Part shown: positions 18,622-25,595 of the stretch, piece after piece
Position numbering within the stretch: the stretch's first letter is position 1
Layout: every line of letters begins with the position of its first letter
Assembly: GCA_044227505.1 (NCBI GenBank)
Contig: JBGAWP010000007.1
Coordinates: forward strand, 42,782 to 106,781
Length of the DNA stretch: 64,000 nucleotides
Direction: 5' to 3'
Origin: UBA7236 sp044227505
GTDB taxonomy: Bacteria; Bacteroidota; Bacteroidia; Chitinophagales; BACL12
Made by a program: the position numbers and the translations under genes
Notes under the pieces: generated by a model
The model's input: the letters and a program-made list of their open reading frames with translations, nothing else
Databases searched by the model: none
What the model was told of the DNA's origin: nothing

Positions 18622-18945
18622 GGGCTAAAGCCCATTTTGGAGGGCGTGCTTTTTCCCCACCGGCTAAAGCCGGGGGTTATTGTTATTTGGATAAAGCCCT
18701 TTTATGTGGAGTGAGTTTTCCTACCGGCTGAAGTCGGGAGTTATTGTTATTTGGGTAATGCCCTTTATGTGATGTGAGTTTTCCTACCGGCTGAAGTCGG
18801 GGGTTATTGTTATTTGGATAAAGCCCTTTTATGTGGAGTGAGTTTTCCTATTGGCTGAAGTCGGGGGTTATTGTTATTTGGATAAAGCCCTTTTATGTGG
18901 AGTGAGTTTTCCTACCTGCTAAAGCCGGGGGTTATTAAATTGTTT
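18622..18945. repeat. 64-bp tandem repeat with CCGGCTAAAGCCGG palindromes
   Basis: Five units with a 63-64 bp period, judged from GTTATTGTTATTTGG at 18676, 18740, 18803 and 18867, with the last unit truncated at 18931. Each unit has a small palindrome (CCGGCTAAAGCCGG or CCGGCTGAAGTCGG) and an ATAAAGCCC half. A lone GGGCTAAAGCCC precedes the array at 18622-18633. Confidence 0.88.
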
Positions 18946-19123
18946 TAGGCGGTTTTTTGTTTTGCCAATCCATAAGATGGGGCCGTAAAATAACCATGAG
19001 GAAATCGACCTCATTTAATTTGATTTTCGTCCATGACAACCCTCTCTTAATTTAAAACGCTCCAATAAAAATAAACTACGGCTGTTCATTCGTGGCAATT
19101 CTTTTTTAAATCCATTTTGTGCA

Positions 19124-19172
19124 TAAAAAAAGCCACGAATTCACGAATTTAAAAATTCATGGATTGGTGGCT
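19124..19172 (-). terminator. gyrB terminator hairpin
   Basis: Twenty-base arms (19131-19150 and 19153-19172) pair with one true mismatch and two wobbles around a two-base loop, starting AGCCAC and ending GTGGCT. Read on the minus strand it lies 22 bases after the gyrB stop and is followed by seven T residues. Confidence 0.8.
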
Positions 19173-19194
19173 TAAATTTATTTTTAATGATTAA

Positions 19195-21150
19195 TTACAC
19201 ATCCAGATTCGCGTATTTCGCATGTGCTTCGATAAATTCTCTGCGAGGTGGAACCTCATCTCCCATTAACATGGAAAATACGTGATCGGCTTCAGCTGCA
19301 TTATCAATCGTTACCTGACGCAATGTTCTTGTTTCCGGATTCATTGTTGTTTCCCATAATTGTTCTGCATTCATTTCTCCCAAACCTTTATATCGCTGAA
19401 CATGCACCGAACTTTCATTTCCACCTTTTGCAAATTCTGCAGTGGTGGCTTTTCTTTCTTCATCATTCCAACAATAACGTTGTTCTTTTCCTTTTTTAAC
19501 GAGATATAAAGGTGGAGTTGCAATATAGATATATCCTTCCTTAACCAATTCAAAACATTTTCTAAAAAAGAAAGTGAGAATTAGTGTAGTGATATGGCTT
19601 CCATCCACATCAGCATCCGTCATGATGATGATCTTGTGATAACGAAGTTTTGCAGTATCCAATGTTTTATCCTCAGCGGGCATAACCCCTAAAGCAGTAA
19701 AAATATTTTTTATCTCCTCGTTGTCGAAGATTTTATAATCCATTGCTTTTTCCACATTGAGAATTTTTCCTCTCAAAGGTAAAATTGCCTGAAATCCTCT
19801 GTTCCTGCCTTGTTTTGCAGTTCCTCCGGCGCTATCTCCCTCAACAAGATATAATTCACATTTAGAGGCATCTTTTTCCTGGCAATCGGCTAATTTTCCC
19901 GGTAAACCTCCACCGCCGAATGCACTTTTTCTTTGCACCAATTCACGTGCCTTTCTAGCAGCAATTCTGGCTTGAGCGGCAAGAATAACTTTACCAATAA
20001 TGAGTTTAGCCTGTTTTGGATTTTCTTCCAGGTAATTATTCAACATTTCTCCTGAAATAACATCAACAATTCCCATCACCTCATTATTACCTAATTTGGT
20101 TTTGGTTTGACCTTCAAACTGTGGTTCAGGTACTTTTATGGAGATCAAAGCAGTCAATCCTTCTCTAAAATCATCACCGGATATTTCCACCTTGGCCTTT
20201 TCGAACATGTTTTCTTTGTCGCCATACGCTTTAAAAGTTCTGGTAAGCGCCCTTCTGAATCCGGCTACGTGTGTTCCACCTTCAATAGTGTTGATATTAT
20301 TCACATATGAATGAATATTCTCTGTGTATGAATCGTTGTATTGCAAGGCAATTTCCACCATTACATTGTCCTTTCCCCCTTCAGCATAAATAGGAAATGG
20401 AATAATAGATGTGCGGCTTTCATCTAAAAACTTTACAAATTCCGTTAACCCTCCCTGACTCAGAAAATTATCTGTTCTGAATTTACCTTCTTCATCTTTT
20501 TCACGTTCATCGGTAATGGTAAGACTAATACCTTTATTCAGGTATGCCAATTCACGTATACGGGATAATAAAGTATCGTATTTATAATCTGTAACAGTAA
20601 AGATAGTATCATCGGGCTGGAAGGTAACGAAGGTTCCATGAAGATCTGAATCACCCATTTCTTTTACGGGATAAAGCGGTTTTCCGATCTCATATTCCTG
20701 CATAAAAACTTTACCGTTCCGGTGTACTTCCACTGTTAAATGTTTGGAAAGTGCATTAACGCAGCTCACACCAACACCGTGCAATCCGCCGGAAACCTTA
20801 TAAGTATCCTTATCGAACTTTCCGCCGGCATGTAAAACGGTCATTACCACTTCAAGAGCTGATCTTTTTTCTTTTTTGTGGATCTCCGTAGGAATACCTC
20901 TTCCATCATCCTTTACTCGAATGATATTTCCCGGGAGAATAGCAACATCAATATTGCGACAATAACCTGCAAGAGCTTCATCTATTGAGTTGTCGATCAC
21001 TTCATATACCAAATGGTGTAAACCTTTAAATCCTGTATCACCGATATACATTGCCGGACGCTTTCTAACGGCTTCCAGACCTTCTAATACTTGTATGTTC
21101 TCGGCTGTGTAATTGGAGTGATCCTGTGTTAAAATTTCTTCTTTTTCCAT
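19195..21150 (-). CDS. gyrB: DNA gyrase subunit B
   Basis: 651 residues, the usual Bacteroidota length. GHKL ATPase region at the N-terminus: EVIDNSIDEALAG, DDGRGIP and GGLHGVGVSCVNALS; transducer domain (about 230-400) with QTKTKLGN; TOPRIM metal-binding motifs LVEGDSAGG near residue 434 and MTDADVDGSHI near 510; C-terminal VQRYKGLGEMNAEQLWETTM. It supplies the ATPase half of gyrase, which introduces negative supercoils. ParE is the alternative, but the sequence reads as GyrB. Confidence 0.94.
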   Translation of the reverse strand: MEKEEILTQDHSNYTAENIQVLEGLEAVRKRPAMYIGDTGFKGLHHLVYEVIDNSIDEALAGYCRNIDVAILPGNIIRVKDDGRGIPTEIHKKEKRSALEVVMTVLHAGGKFDKDTYKVSGGLHGVGVSCVNALSKHLTVEVHRNGKVFMQEYEIGKPLYPVKEMGDSDLHGTFVTFQPDDTIFTVTDYKYDTLLSRIRELAYLNKGISLTITDEREKDEEGKFRTDNFLSQGGLTEFVKFLDESRTSIIPFPIYAEGGKDNVMVEIALQYNDSYTENIHSYVNNINTIEGGTHVAGFRRALTRTFKAYGDKENMFEKAKVEISGDDFREGLTALISIKVPEPQFEGQTKTKLGNNEVMGIVDVISGEMLNNYLEENPKQAKLIIGKVILAAQARIAARKARELVQRKSAFGGGGLPGKLADCQEKDASKCELYLVEGDSAGGTAKQGRNRGFQAILPLRGKILNVEKAMDYKIFDNEEIKNIFTALGVMPAEDKTLDTAKLRYHKIIIMTDADVDGSHITTLILTFFFRKCFELVKEGYIYIATPPLYLVKKGKEQRYCWNDEERKATTAEFAKGGNESSVHVQRYKGLGEMNAEQLWETTMNPETRTLRQVTIDNAAEADHVFSMLMGDEVPPRREFIEAHAKYANLDV

Positions 21151-21223
21151 AAATCGTTCTACCTCTTTTCAGGTGTAATTTTGTCTTTTTTACTTGCGAA
21201 GTTGTGTTTTAAAAATGATTACG

Positions 21224-21231
21224 CAAATATA
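21224..21231 (-). promoter_or_regulatory. TATATTTG -7 element of gyrB
   Basis: The minus strand reads TATATTTG about 75 bases before the gyrB ATG, matching the Bacteroidota TAnnTTTG -7 consensus. Confidence 0.4.
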
Positions 21232-21299
21232 CGACCTAAATACTGAAAAATGTAGTGTTTTTAAGTATTTCAGCGGATTATTTATGCACGAAAAACTAA

Positions 21300-21588
21300 C
21301 AATTTTGGGAAGGAGTAATAGGGAATTGGGAATGGTGAATCAAGAATGGAGAATTGAGAATGAAGAATGGTAAATTTAGAGTGGATATTTGCTTTATGCG
21401 ATAGGCGTTAATCCGTGAAGTGTGGGCTTAAACCAACGTAAAATCGTGCAATTATTATCAGCCGGGAAGTTATCGGGATGGTTTTGATGGATTCAAACTC
21501 ATACCTCATTACTCTTAACTCATTTCGATAACGCAATGGATACTCCCGAAAATTCAGATTCATGGAAGTATCGGAGGAAAATATCCAA
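21300..21588. repeat. degenerate word-repeat stretch downstream of the 37-residue gene
   Basis: Contains GAATGG/GAATTG-type words at about 21315-21372 (GGGAATTGGGAATGGTGAA, GAATTGAGAATGAAGAATGG), on the minus strand ATGAGTTAAGAGTAATGAGG (about 21494-21530), which resembles wording in the 47077-47457 array, and a TCGGAGGAAAATAT word at 21571-21584. An 87-codon minus-strand frame across it is not credible. Confidence 0.5.
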
Positions 21589-21702
21589 TCAATGTCCGGA
21601 ACCGTTACCTCTTTTGCCTTTGATATATTCAATAACGAATAGTCCTCCAACTGCGAGAACATAACAAACAACTACCAGGGCAACGAAAAATTGAGAGCTC
21701 AT
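21589..21702 (-). CDS. 37-residue single-span membrane protein
   Basis: On the minus strand ATG at 21702 gives MSSQFFVALVVVCYVLAVGG then LFVIEYIKGKRGNGSGH and a TGA at 21589-21591. One strong hydrophobic helix (about 5-25) is followed by a short basic tail, the layout of a real small membrane protein. A TAnnTTTG-like element lies 20 bases upstream. It is transcribed towards gyrB and divergently from the DUF4468 gene. I do not recognise the family. Confidence 0.55.
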   Translation of the reverse strand: MSSQFFVALVVVCYVLAVGGLFVIEYIKGKRGNGSGH

Positions 21703-21721
21703 AGATTTATATTTATTGTTG

Positions 21722-21729
21722 CAAAGTTA
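21722..21729 (-). promoter_or_regulatory. TAACTTTG -7 element of the 37-residue gene
   Basis: Minus-strand TAACTTTG fits TAnnTTTG and lies 20 bases before the ATG at 21702. Confidence 0.4.
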
Positions 21730-21866
21730 AGTATAAGGCGAGATTTTAAAAATAAATCTGAGTATTTTCTACACAAGCTGTTAACAAGACAGGGTTAAAA
21801 AGTAAACGGTATCATTTTTGCCTCTTATCTTCGTAAAAAAATTCACTTTTATCATTAAAATCAGAT

Positions 21867-22418
21867 ATGAAAAAAATCAGTTTAATCTTCGTTTTGTTCC
21901 TCAGTGTGGGATTGTACGCACAAAAAGCTTCAGAAGTGGAAATTCCCTATTTTCCCATAGATGAAGATTCAAAATTAGTAACCTATACCGATGTGATCCA
22001 GGTTCCGGGTGTGTTAAAAGATTCACTTTACGATGTTGCATTGGCCTGGATGAAGATCTATTACAAATCGCCAAGTCAGGTGATAAAAAGTCAAAGTAAA
22101 GAAGACGGTGTTATTGATATTCGTCACCAGTTTTATGTAACACGGAAGGATAAAAATCAGGAAGTTAAAGCCGGACTTATCAATTATTATCTTACGCTGC
22201 AGTTTAGAGATGGCAGATTTAAATATACCATAACAAAATTAAATCTTGAAAGCACATCCTATTTCGGTATAGAAAAGTGGCTGAATGAAGAAGCCTATAA
22301 AAAGGACGAAAATGTTCCGGGATATCTGGTGCAGATTGACAAATTCATGATGGATCTCATTGCATCCATGGAGTCGGAAGTTAAGCCGGTTGCTCCGAAG
22401 AAGGAAGAAGACTGGTAA
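21867..22418 (+). CDS. secreted DUF4468 family protein
   Basis: 183 residues. Signal peptide MKKISLIFVLFLSVGLYAQ, then a domain of about 30-155 (TDVIQVPGVLKDSLYDVALAW, YYLTLQFRDGRFKYTITKL) matching DUF4468, a TBP-like-fold domain of secreted Bacteroidota proteins with unknown function. The C-terminus is a short acidic/proline tail. Monocistronic, closed by a hairpin terminator. Confidence 0.78.
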   Translation: MKKISLIFVLFLSVGLYAQKASEVEIPYFPIDEDSKLVTYTDVIQVPGVLKDSLYDVALAWMKIYYKSPSQVIKSQSKEDGVIDIRHQFYVTRKDKNQEVKAGLINYYLTLQFRDGRFKYTITKLNLESTSYFGIEKWLNEEAYKKDENVPGYLVQIDKFMMDLIASMESEVKPVAPKKEEDW

Positions 22419-22450
22419 ATAATTTTAGAGGTCAAAGGATTTTAGATTAT

Positions 22451-22482
22451 AAACCTGCCTGTGAAAACGGCAGGTTTTTTTA
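22451..22482 (+). terminator. intrinsic terminator after the DUF4468 gene
   Basis: AAACCTGCC pairs with GGCAGGTTT across a nine-base loop and runs into seven T residues. Confidence 0.9.
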
Positions 22483-22509
22483 TTTGCGCATAAACTCAAT
22501 TTTCACATG

Positions 22510-22523
22510 ATGACAAAAGTCAT
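22510..22523. promoter_or_regulatory. ATGAC-AAAA-GTCAT dyad, candidate Crp/Fnr-type operator
   Basis: Perfect 14-bp inverted repeat ATGACAAAAGTCAT located 72 bases before the universal stress protein ORF and upstream of the adjacent Crp/Fnr gene. Two 5-bp half-sites with a 4-bp spacer match the general shape of Crp/Fnr-family sites (for example TTGAT-N4-ATCAA of FNR). The link to the neighbouring regulator is inference. Confidence 0.45.
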
Positions 22524-22594
22524 TTTTTACTTTGAGGTTCATCATGCCTTCCGTGCTGACAAATAAAGAACTTTGAGCTATAAAAAACCTAGTA

Positions 22595-23533
22595 ATGGAA
22601 AACTACCAGACCGATGCGGATCAATCGATGTTAAAAGGCTCCAGTGAGAGTAGGTCTGCTAAGAATATTAAAAAAGAAAAAGACCTGATTATGGATCTAA
22701 AGAAAATATTGGTGCCAACAGACTACTCTATTAATTCATCAGATGCAGTTAGTGCCGCAATAGCCATAGCTGAAATGCAAGATGCACAGGTGATTATTTT
22801 GCATGTTTACCATATGCCATTTGCTGATGAACATATGCCTCCTTCCATGATTAAAGAATTAATGAATTCACAAAAGGAACGAGCTGATTTGGACATGCAA
22901 ACATTTATTGAATCGCAACAAATTTTGAAACAAAAGACAGTTCCGGTTGAATTTAAAACTGTAATGGGTTTTGCATCAGAAATGATACTGGATGTTGCCC
23001 GTGCAAATAATGTTGATCTGATAATAACAGGCACAAAGGGAGCTAATAGTGTGGATGATAAGTTGTTTGGAACTGTTACCTGGAATATTATCAAACATTC
23101 TGAGATCCCTGTTTTGGCCATCCCTGAAAAAAGTGCGAATTATACATTTAGAAATATTATGATCCCATTCGAAGGCACGGAAAAAGATAATGATACCATT
23201 ACCTGGTTATTAAATTTTGCAGAAAAAAATACTGCGACAGTGCATGCTGTACACTTTTTAACAGATTCAACGAATTACAATAAATCAACGATAGACAAAT
23301 TACATACACGATTTAGAAAATATTTGGATAACGATATGCTGCAATTACATTTTCTGGCTGAAAAAAATATTACAGAAGGAATTAGAAAATTCGCCGCCAG
23401 AAATAACATTGATATGATCTGTATGGTTACGCATCATCATGGATTGTTTGCAACAATTTTCCATATGAGTATAACGAGAAATATAGCTCTTTATTCTCAG
23501 ATACCGTTACTAGCATATAATATAGATAAATGA
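22595..23533 (+). CDS. universal stress protein, two tandem Usp domains
   Basis: 312 residues from ATG 22595. Two Usp (UspA-like) domains: about 33-180, starting MDLKKILVPTDYSINSSDAV and ending with the ATP-binding pattern GTKGANSVDDKLFGTVTWN then SEIPVLAIP, and a more diverged one at about 185-312. ATG 22691 starts exactly at the first Usp strand and is a strong alternative start; the preceding 32 residues are polar and unremarkable. The Crp/Fnr gene begins 19 bases after the stop, so the two are probably one operon responding to oxygen or redox stress (inference). A TGAC-N4-GTCA dyad lies upstream. Confidence 0.9.
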   Translation: MENYQTDADQSMLKGSSESRSAKNIKKEKDLIMDLKKILVPTDYSINSSDAVSAAIAIAEMQDAQVIILHVYHMPFADEHMPPSMIKELMNSQKERADLDMQTFIESQQILKQKTVPVEFKTVMGFASEMILDVARANNVDLIITGTKGANSVDDKLFGTVTWNIIKHSEIPVLAIPEKSANYTFRNIMIPFEGTEKDNDTITWLLNFAEKNTATVHAVHFLTDSTNYNKSTIDKLHTRFRKYLDNDMLQLHFLAEKNITEGIRKFAARNNIDMICMVTHHHGLFATIFHMSITRNIALYSQIPLLAYNIDK

Positions 23534-23552
23534 ACAAGGCAAACTTTAAAAT

Positions 23553-24266
23553 ATGACAATGCAAACGAAAATACCGACTCCAGACTGCGAACATTGCAAG
23601 AGCAGAAATAAATCGCTCTTTCATTTTTGCCATTTAGAAGAAACGGATTATATAAATCAGACCAAAACCTGTGCGATGTATAAAAAAGGACAGACAATCT
23701 TTCACGAAAATGCAAATGCTTATGGATTATATTGCTTAAATGAAGGTAAAGTTAAATTATACAAACAGGCGTCTGACGGCAAGGAACAAATTCTCAAAAT
23801 TGTTACTCCAGGTGATTTTATCGGATATGGAGCGATGTTATCTTCCACTACCTATGGTGTTAGTGCCGAAGTGATTGAAGATGCTGTTATTTGTTTTATT
23901 CCTAAGGAATCTGTTCTAAAAATATTCCGCGAGAATAATAGATTCTCAGAAGGAATGGTACAATTACTAACCCAAATCATCGACCAAACCGTTGAAAAAA
24001 TGGCGGACATTGCCTATAAACCTGTTAGAGGAAGAGTTGCAGAAGCATTATTATTACTCAGCGAATCGTATAAGGATGAAAATAATCCCGAGGGTATTGT
24101 AAGTATTACTCGCGAAGATCTCGCCTCTTATGTAGGAACAGTAAAAGAAACCGCTATTCGTGTTCTCAAAGATTTTAAAGAAGACGGTCTCATTGAAACA
24201 AATAATCACGCGATCAAAATTCTTGATGCAGCGAGGTTGACGAAGGTGTGTGAGTTATATGATTGA
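23553..24266 (+). CDS. Crp/Fnr family transcriptional regulator, Fnr-like
   Basis: 237 residues. Cyclic-nucleotide-binding-type beta barrel (about 40-150: YKKGQTIFHENANAYGLYCL NEGKVKLYK) and a C-terminal HTH (about 175-230: ITREDLASYVGTVKETAIRV LKDFKEDGLI). The N-terminus carries CEHC at 12-15, Cys26 and Cys41, as in Fnr-like proteins of Bacteroidota, and could hold a redox-sensitive iron-sulfur cluster; I cannot confirm a cluster from sequence. An ATG two codons in is an equivalent start. Co-oriented with the universal stress gene. Confidence 0.88.
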   Translation: MTMQTKIPTPDCEHCKSRNKSLFHFCHLEETDYINQTKTCAMYKKGQTIFHENANAYGLYCLNEGKVKLYKQASDGKEQILKIVTPGDFIGYGAMLSSTTYGVSAEVIEDAVICFIPKESVLKIFRENNRFSEGMVQLLTQIIDQTVEKMADIAYKPVRGRVAEALLLLSESYKDENNPEGIVSITREDLASYVGTVKETAIRVLKDFKEDGLIETNNHAIKILDAARLTKVCELYD

Positions 24267-24584
24267 GGACAAAGGACATAAGACACAGGATAAAGGACAT
24301 TGTTTTGTTATTTATCCTGGACCGAAATTTATTATTTGAAAATTTAGGTATCATTTGGAATTACACCTTTTGAAAAATCAGGGTAACATTGGGGAGATAG
24401 CTTCGTAATTACTGCGTAATTTCTCGCAATGACTTTCTCGTCAAAATGTTTAATTTAACATCAAAGCACCAATCAGAAATTAATTTAATGTTCTATAACG
24501 ATATAGTCGTCCTATGTCCAATTTCCAATGTCCTATATCAAGTCCTGTCCTATGTCCTGTGTCCTATGTCCTATGTCCTCTCCC
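24267..24584. repeat. convergent gap flanked by inverted GGACATA word arrays
   Basis: On the left, sense to the regulator and immediately after its TGA, comes GGACAAAGGACATAAGACAC. On the right, (CCTATGTC)n wording runs to the stop codon of the minus-strand gene, so it is also sense-oriented to that gene. Between them are CAATCAGAAATTA (24470-24482) and an AT-rich stretch resembling 9140-9262. I see no gene. Confidence 0.7.
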
Positions 24585-25115
24585 CTACACCCAACCTCTT
24601 CCATCATACAAAAACGGCCATGGAATGGAGACAAGAATTAAAATAAAGGCGATCAAAAACCAGATGAATTGTTTTCTTCCGGCATCAACATCATTTAATG
24701 CCTTTTTTGCTTTAGCATATCCAATATGTACAAAAATTATTGCGATCAGCATCCCGATTGCATGATCAAGAGCTATATTTCTAAAAGAAGATACACCCAT
24801 TTGACTGGTGATATTCGAAATTTTAAAATTGGTTTGTGTAGATATCCAATTAAAATAAAGTAACAGACCTGCAACTAATTGCAGATCCATGGAGATCATT
24901 GTGAACATACCCATTTTTTTTGTTCCTCCTGCAAAAGGTCTTTTCCCCTTGGAAGATTGGTATCCAAACCAGATTCCAAGAATCATTAAAATAAGTATAA
25001 TATATCTCCAGCCTGAGTGAAAACCCATTAAAGCCTTATAAAGTCCTTCCGGCAAATGCATAGTTGCCTCATCAGACCCAAACAATAAAACCATTTGTAA
25101 TGTAGTCGCAATCAT
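24585..25115 (-). CDS. four-span membrane protein with conserved-looking histidines
   Basis: 176 residues, about four transmembrane helices (roughly 42-60, 80-98, 115-137, 150-168). FHSGWRYIILILMILGIWFG near residue 32 and the histidines in LDHAIGMLIAIIFVHIGYAK are typical of a Bacteroidota membrane-protein family often annotated as cytochrome-b-like; paired His residues in helices could bind haem, but no function is established from sequence. An ATG seven codons in is an alternative start. The stop codon TAG is followed at once by a GGACATA word array. Confidence 0.65.
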   Translation of the reverse strand: MIATTLQMVLLFGSDEATMHLPEGLYKALMGFHSGWRYIILILMILGIWFGYQSSKGKRPFAGGTKKMGMFTMISMDLQLVAGLLLYFNWISTQTNFKISNITSQMGVSSFRNIALDHAIGMLIAIIFVHIGYAKAKKALNDVDAGRKQFIWFLIAFILILVSIPWPFLYDGRGWV

Positions 25116-25203
25116 TGTGTGCGTGATTTACGGTTAAAAAAAAATATAATTTGATACTTCAAAATTAATACAAACCACATTTGCAGGGCAACAAATGTTT
25201 TTT

Positions 25204-25515
25204 TTAGTTGCGCATTAACTCTTTATAATTCTGAATATTTGCCATGAATTTTTGCTGTTGTTCAGCATTTAAAGCATTTAGAATATCCTGTTTAAAATCT
25301 TGTTTACTTTCCCGCATACCCTCTTTTCCGCCGCCGCTTTGTTTATTTTGTTTTTTTTCACCCATAAATTCACGGATAGCAGCTTCCACTTTAGTAACCT
25401 GATCGGGTGTCAAGTGGAGGTCGTTTGTGAGTTTTGTAATAAATTCCTGAGCTCGACCTGCACCACCGCCATTTCCACCCTTATTGCCACCAAATAATTT
25501 AGAAAATAAACTCAT
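25204..25515 (-). CDS. small soluble protein, helical, function unknown
   Basis: 103 residues: Gly/Asn-rich N-terminus (LFGGNKGGNGGGAGR) then helices with LHLTPDQVTKVEAAIREFMG and LNALNAEQQQKFMANIQNYK. The TPDQ...LNAEQ wording resembles the LTXXQ helices of Spy/CpxP-like proteins, but there is no signal peptide, so I do not assign a function. Separated from the downstream TonB receptor by a hairpin. Confidence 0.6.
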   Translation of the reverse strand: MSLFSKLFGGNKGGNGGGAGRAQEFITKLTNDLHLTPDQVTKVEAAIREFMGEKKQNKQSGGGKEGMRESKQDFKQDILNALNAEQQQKFMANIQNYKELMRN

Positions 25516-25563
25516 AATTAATCAGATTAATTGTTAAGATTCGGGTAAAGGTATAAAAAATTA

Positions 25564-25588
25564 AACGGGTGCAAAAAATGCACCCGTT
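25564..25588 (-). terminator. hairpin after the TonB-receptor gene
   Basis: AACGGGTGC pairs perfectly with GCACCCGTT across an A-rich loop, eight bases beyond the receptor stop on the minus strand, and is followed there by TTTAATTTTTT. Confidence 0.8.
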
Positions 25589-25595
25589 AATTAGA

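Noticed and set aside
18622..18945. CRISPR array
   Set aside because: Units are tandem with no unique spacers and no cas genes are nearby.
21408..21671. 87-codon minus-strand frame overlapping the 37-residue gene
   Set aside because: Overlaps a better small membrane protein in another frame and runs through degenerate word repeats.
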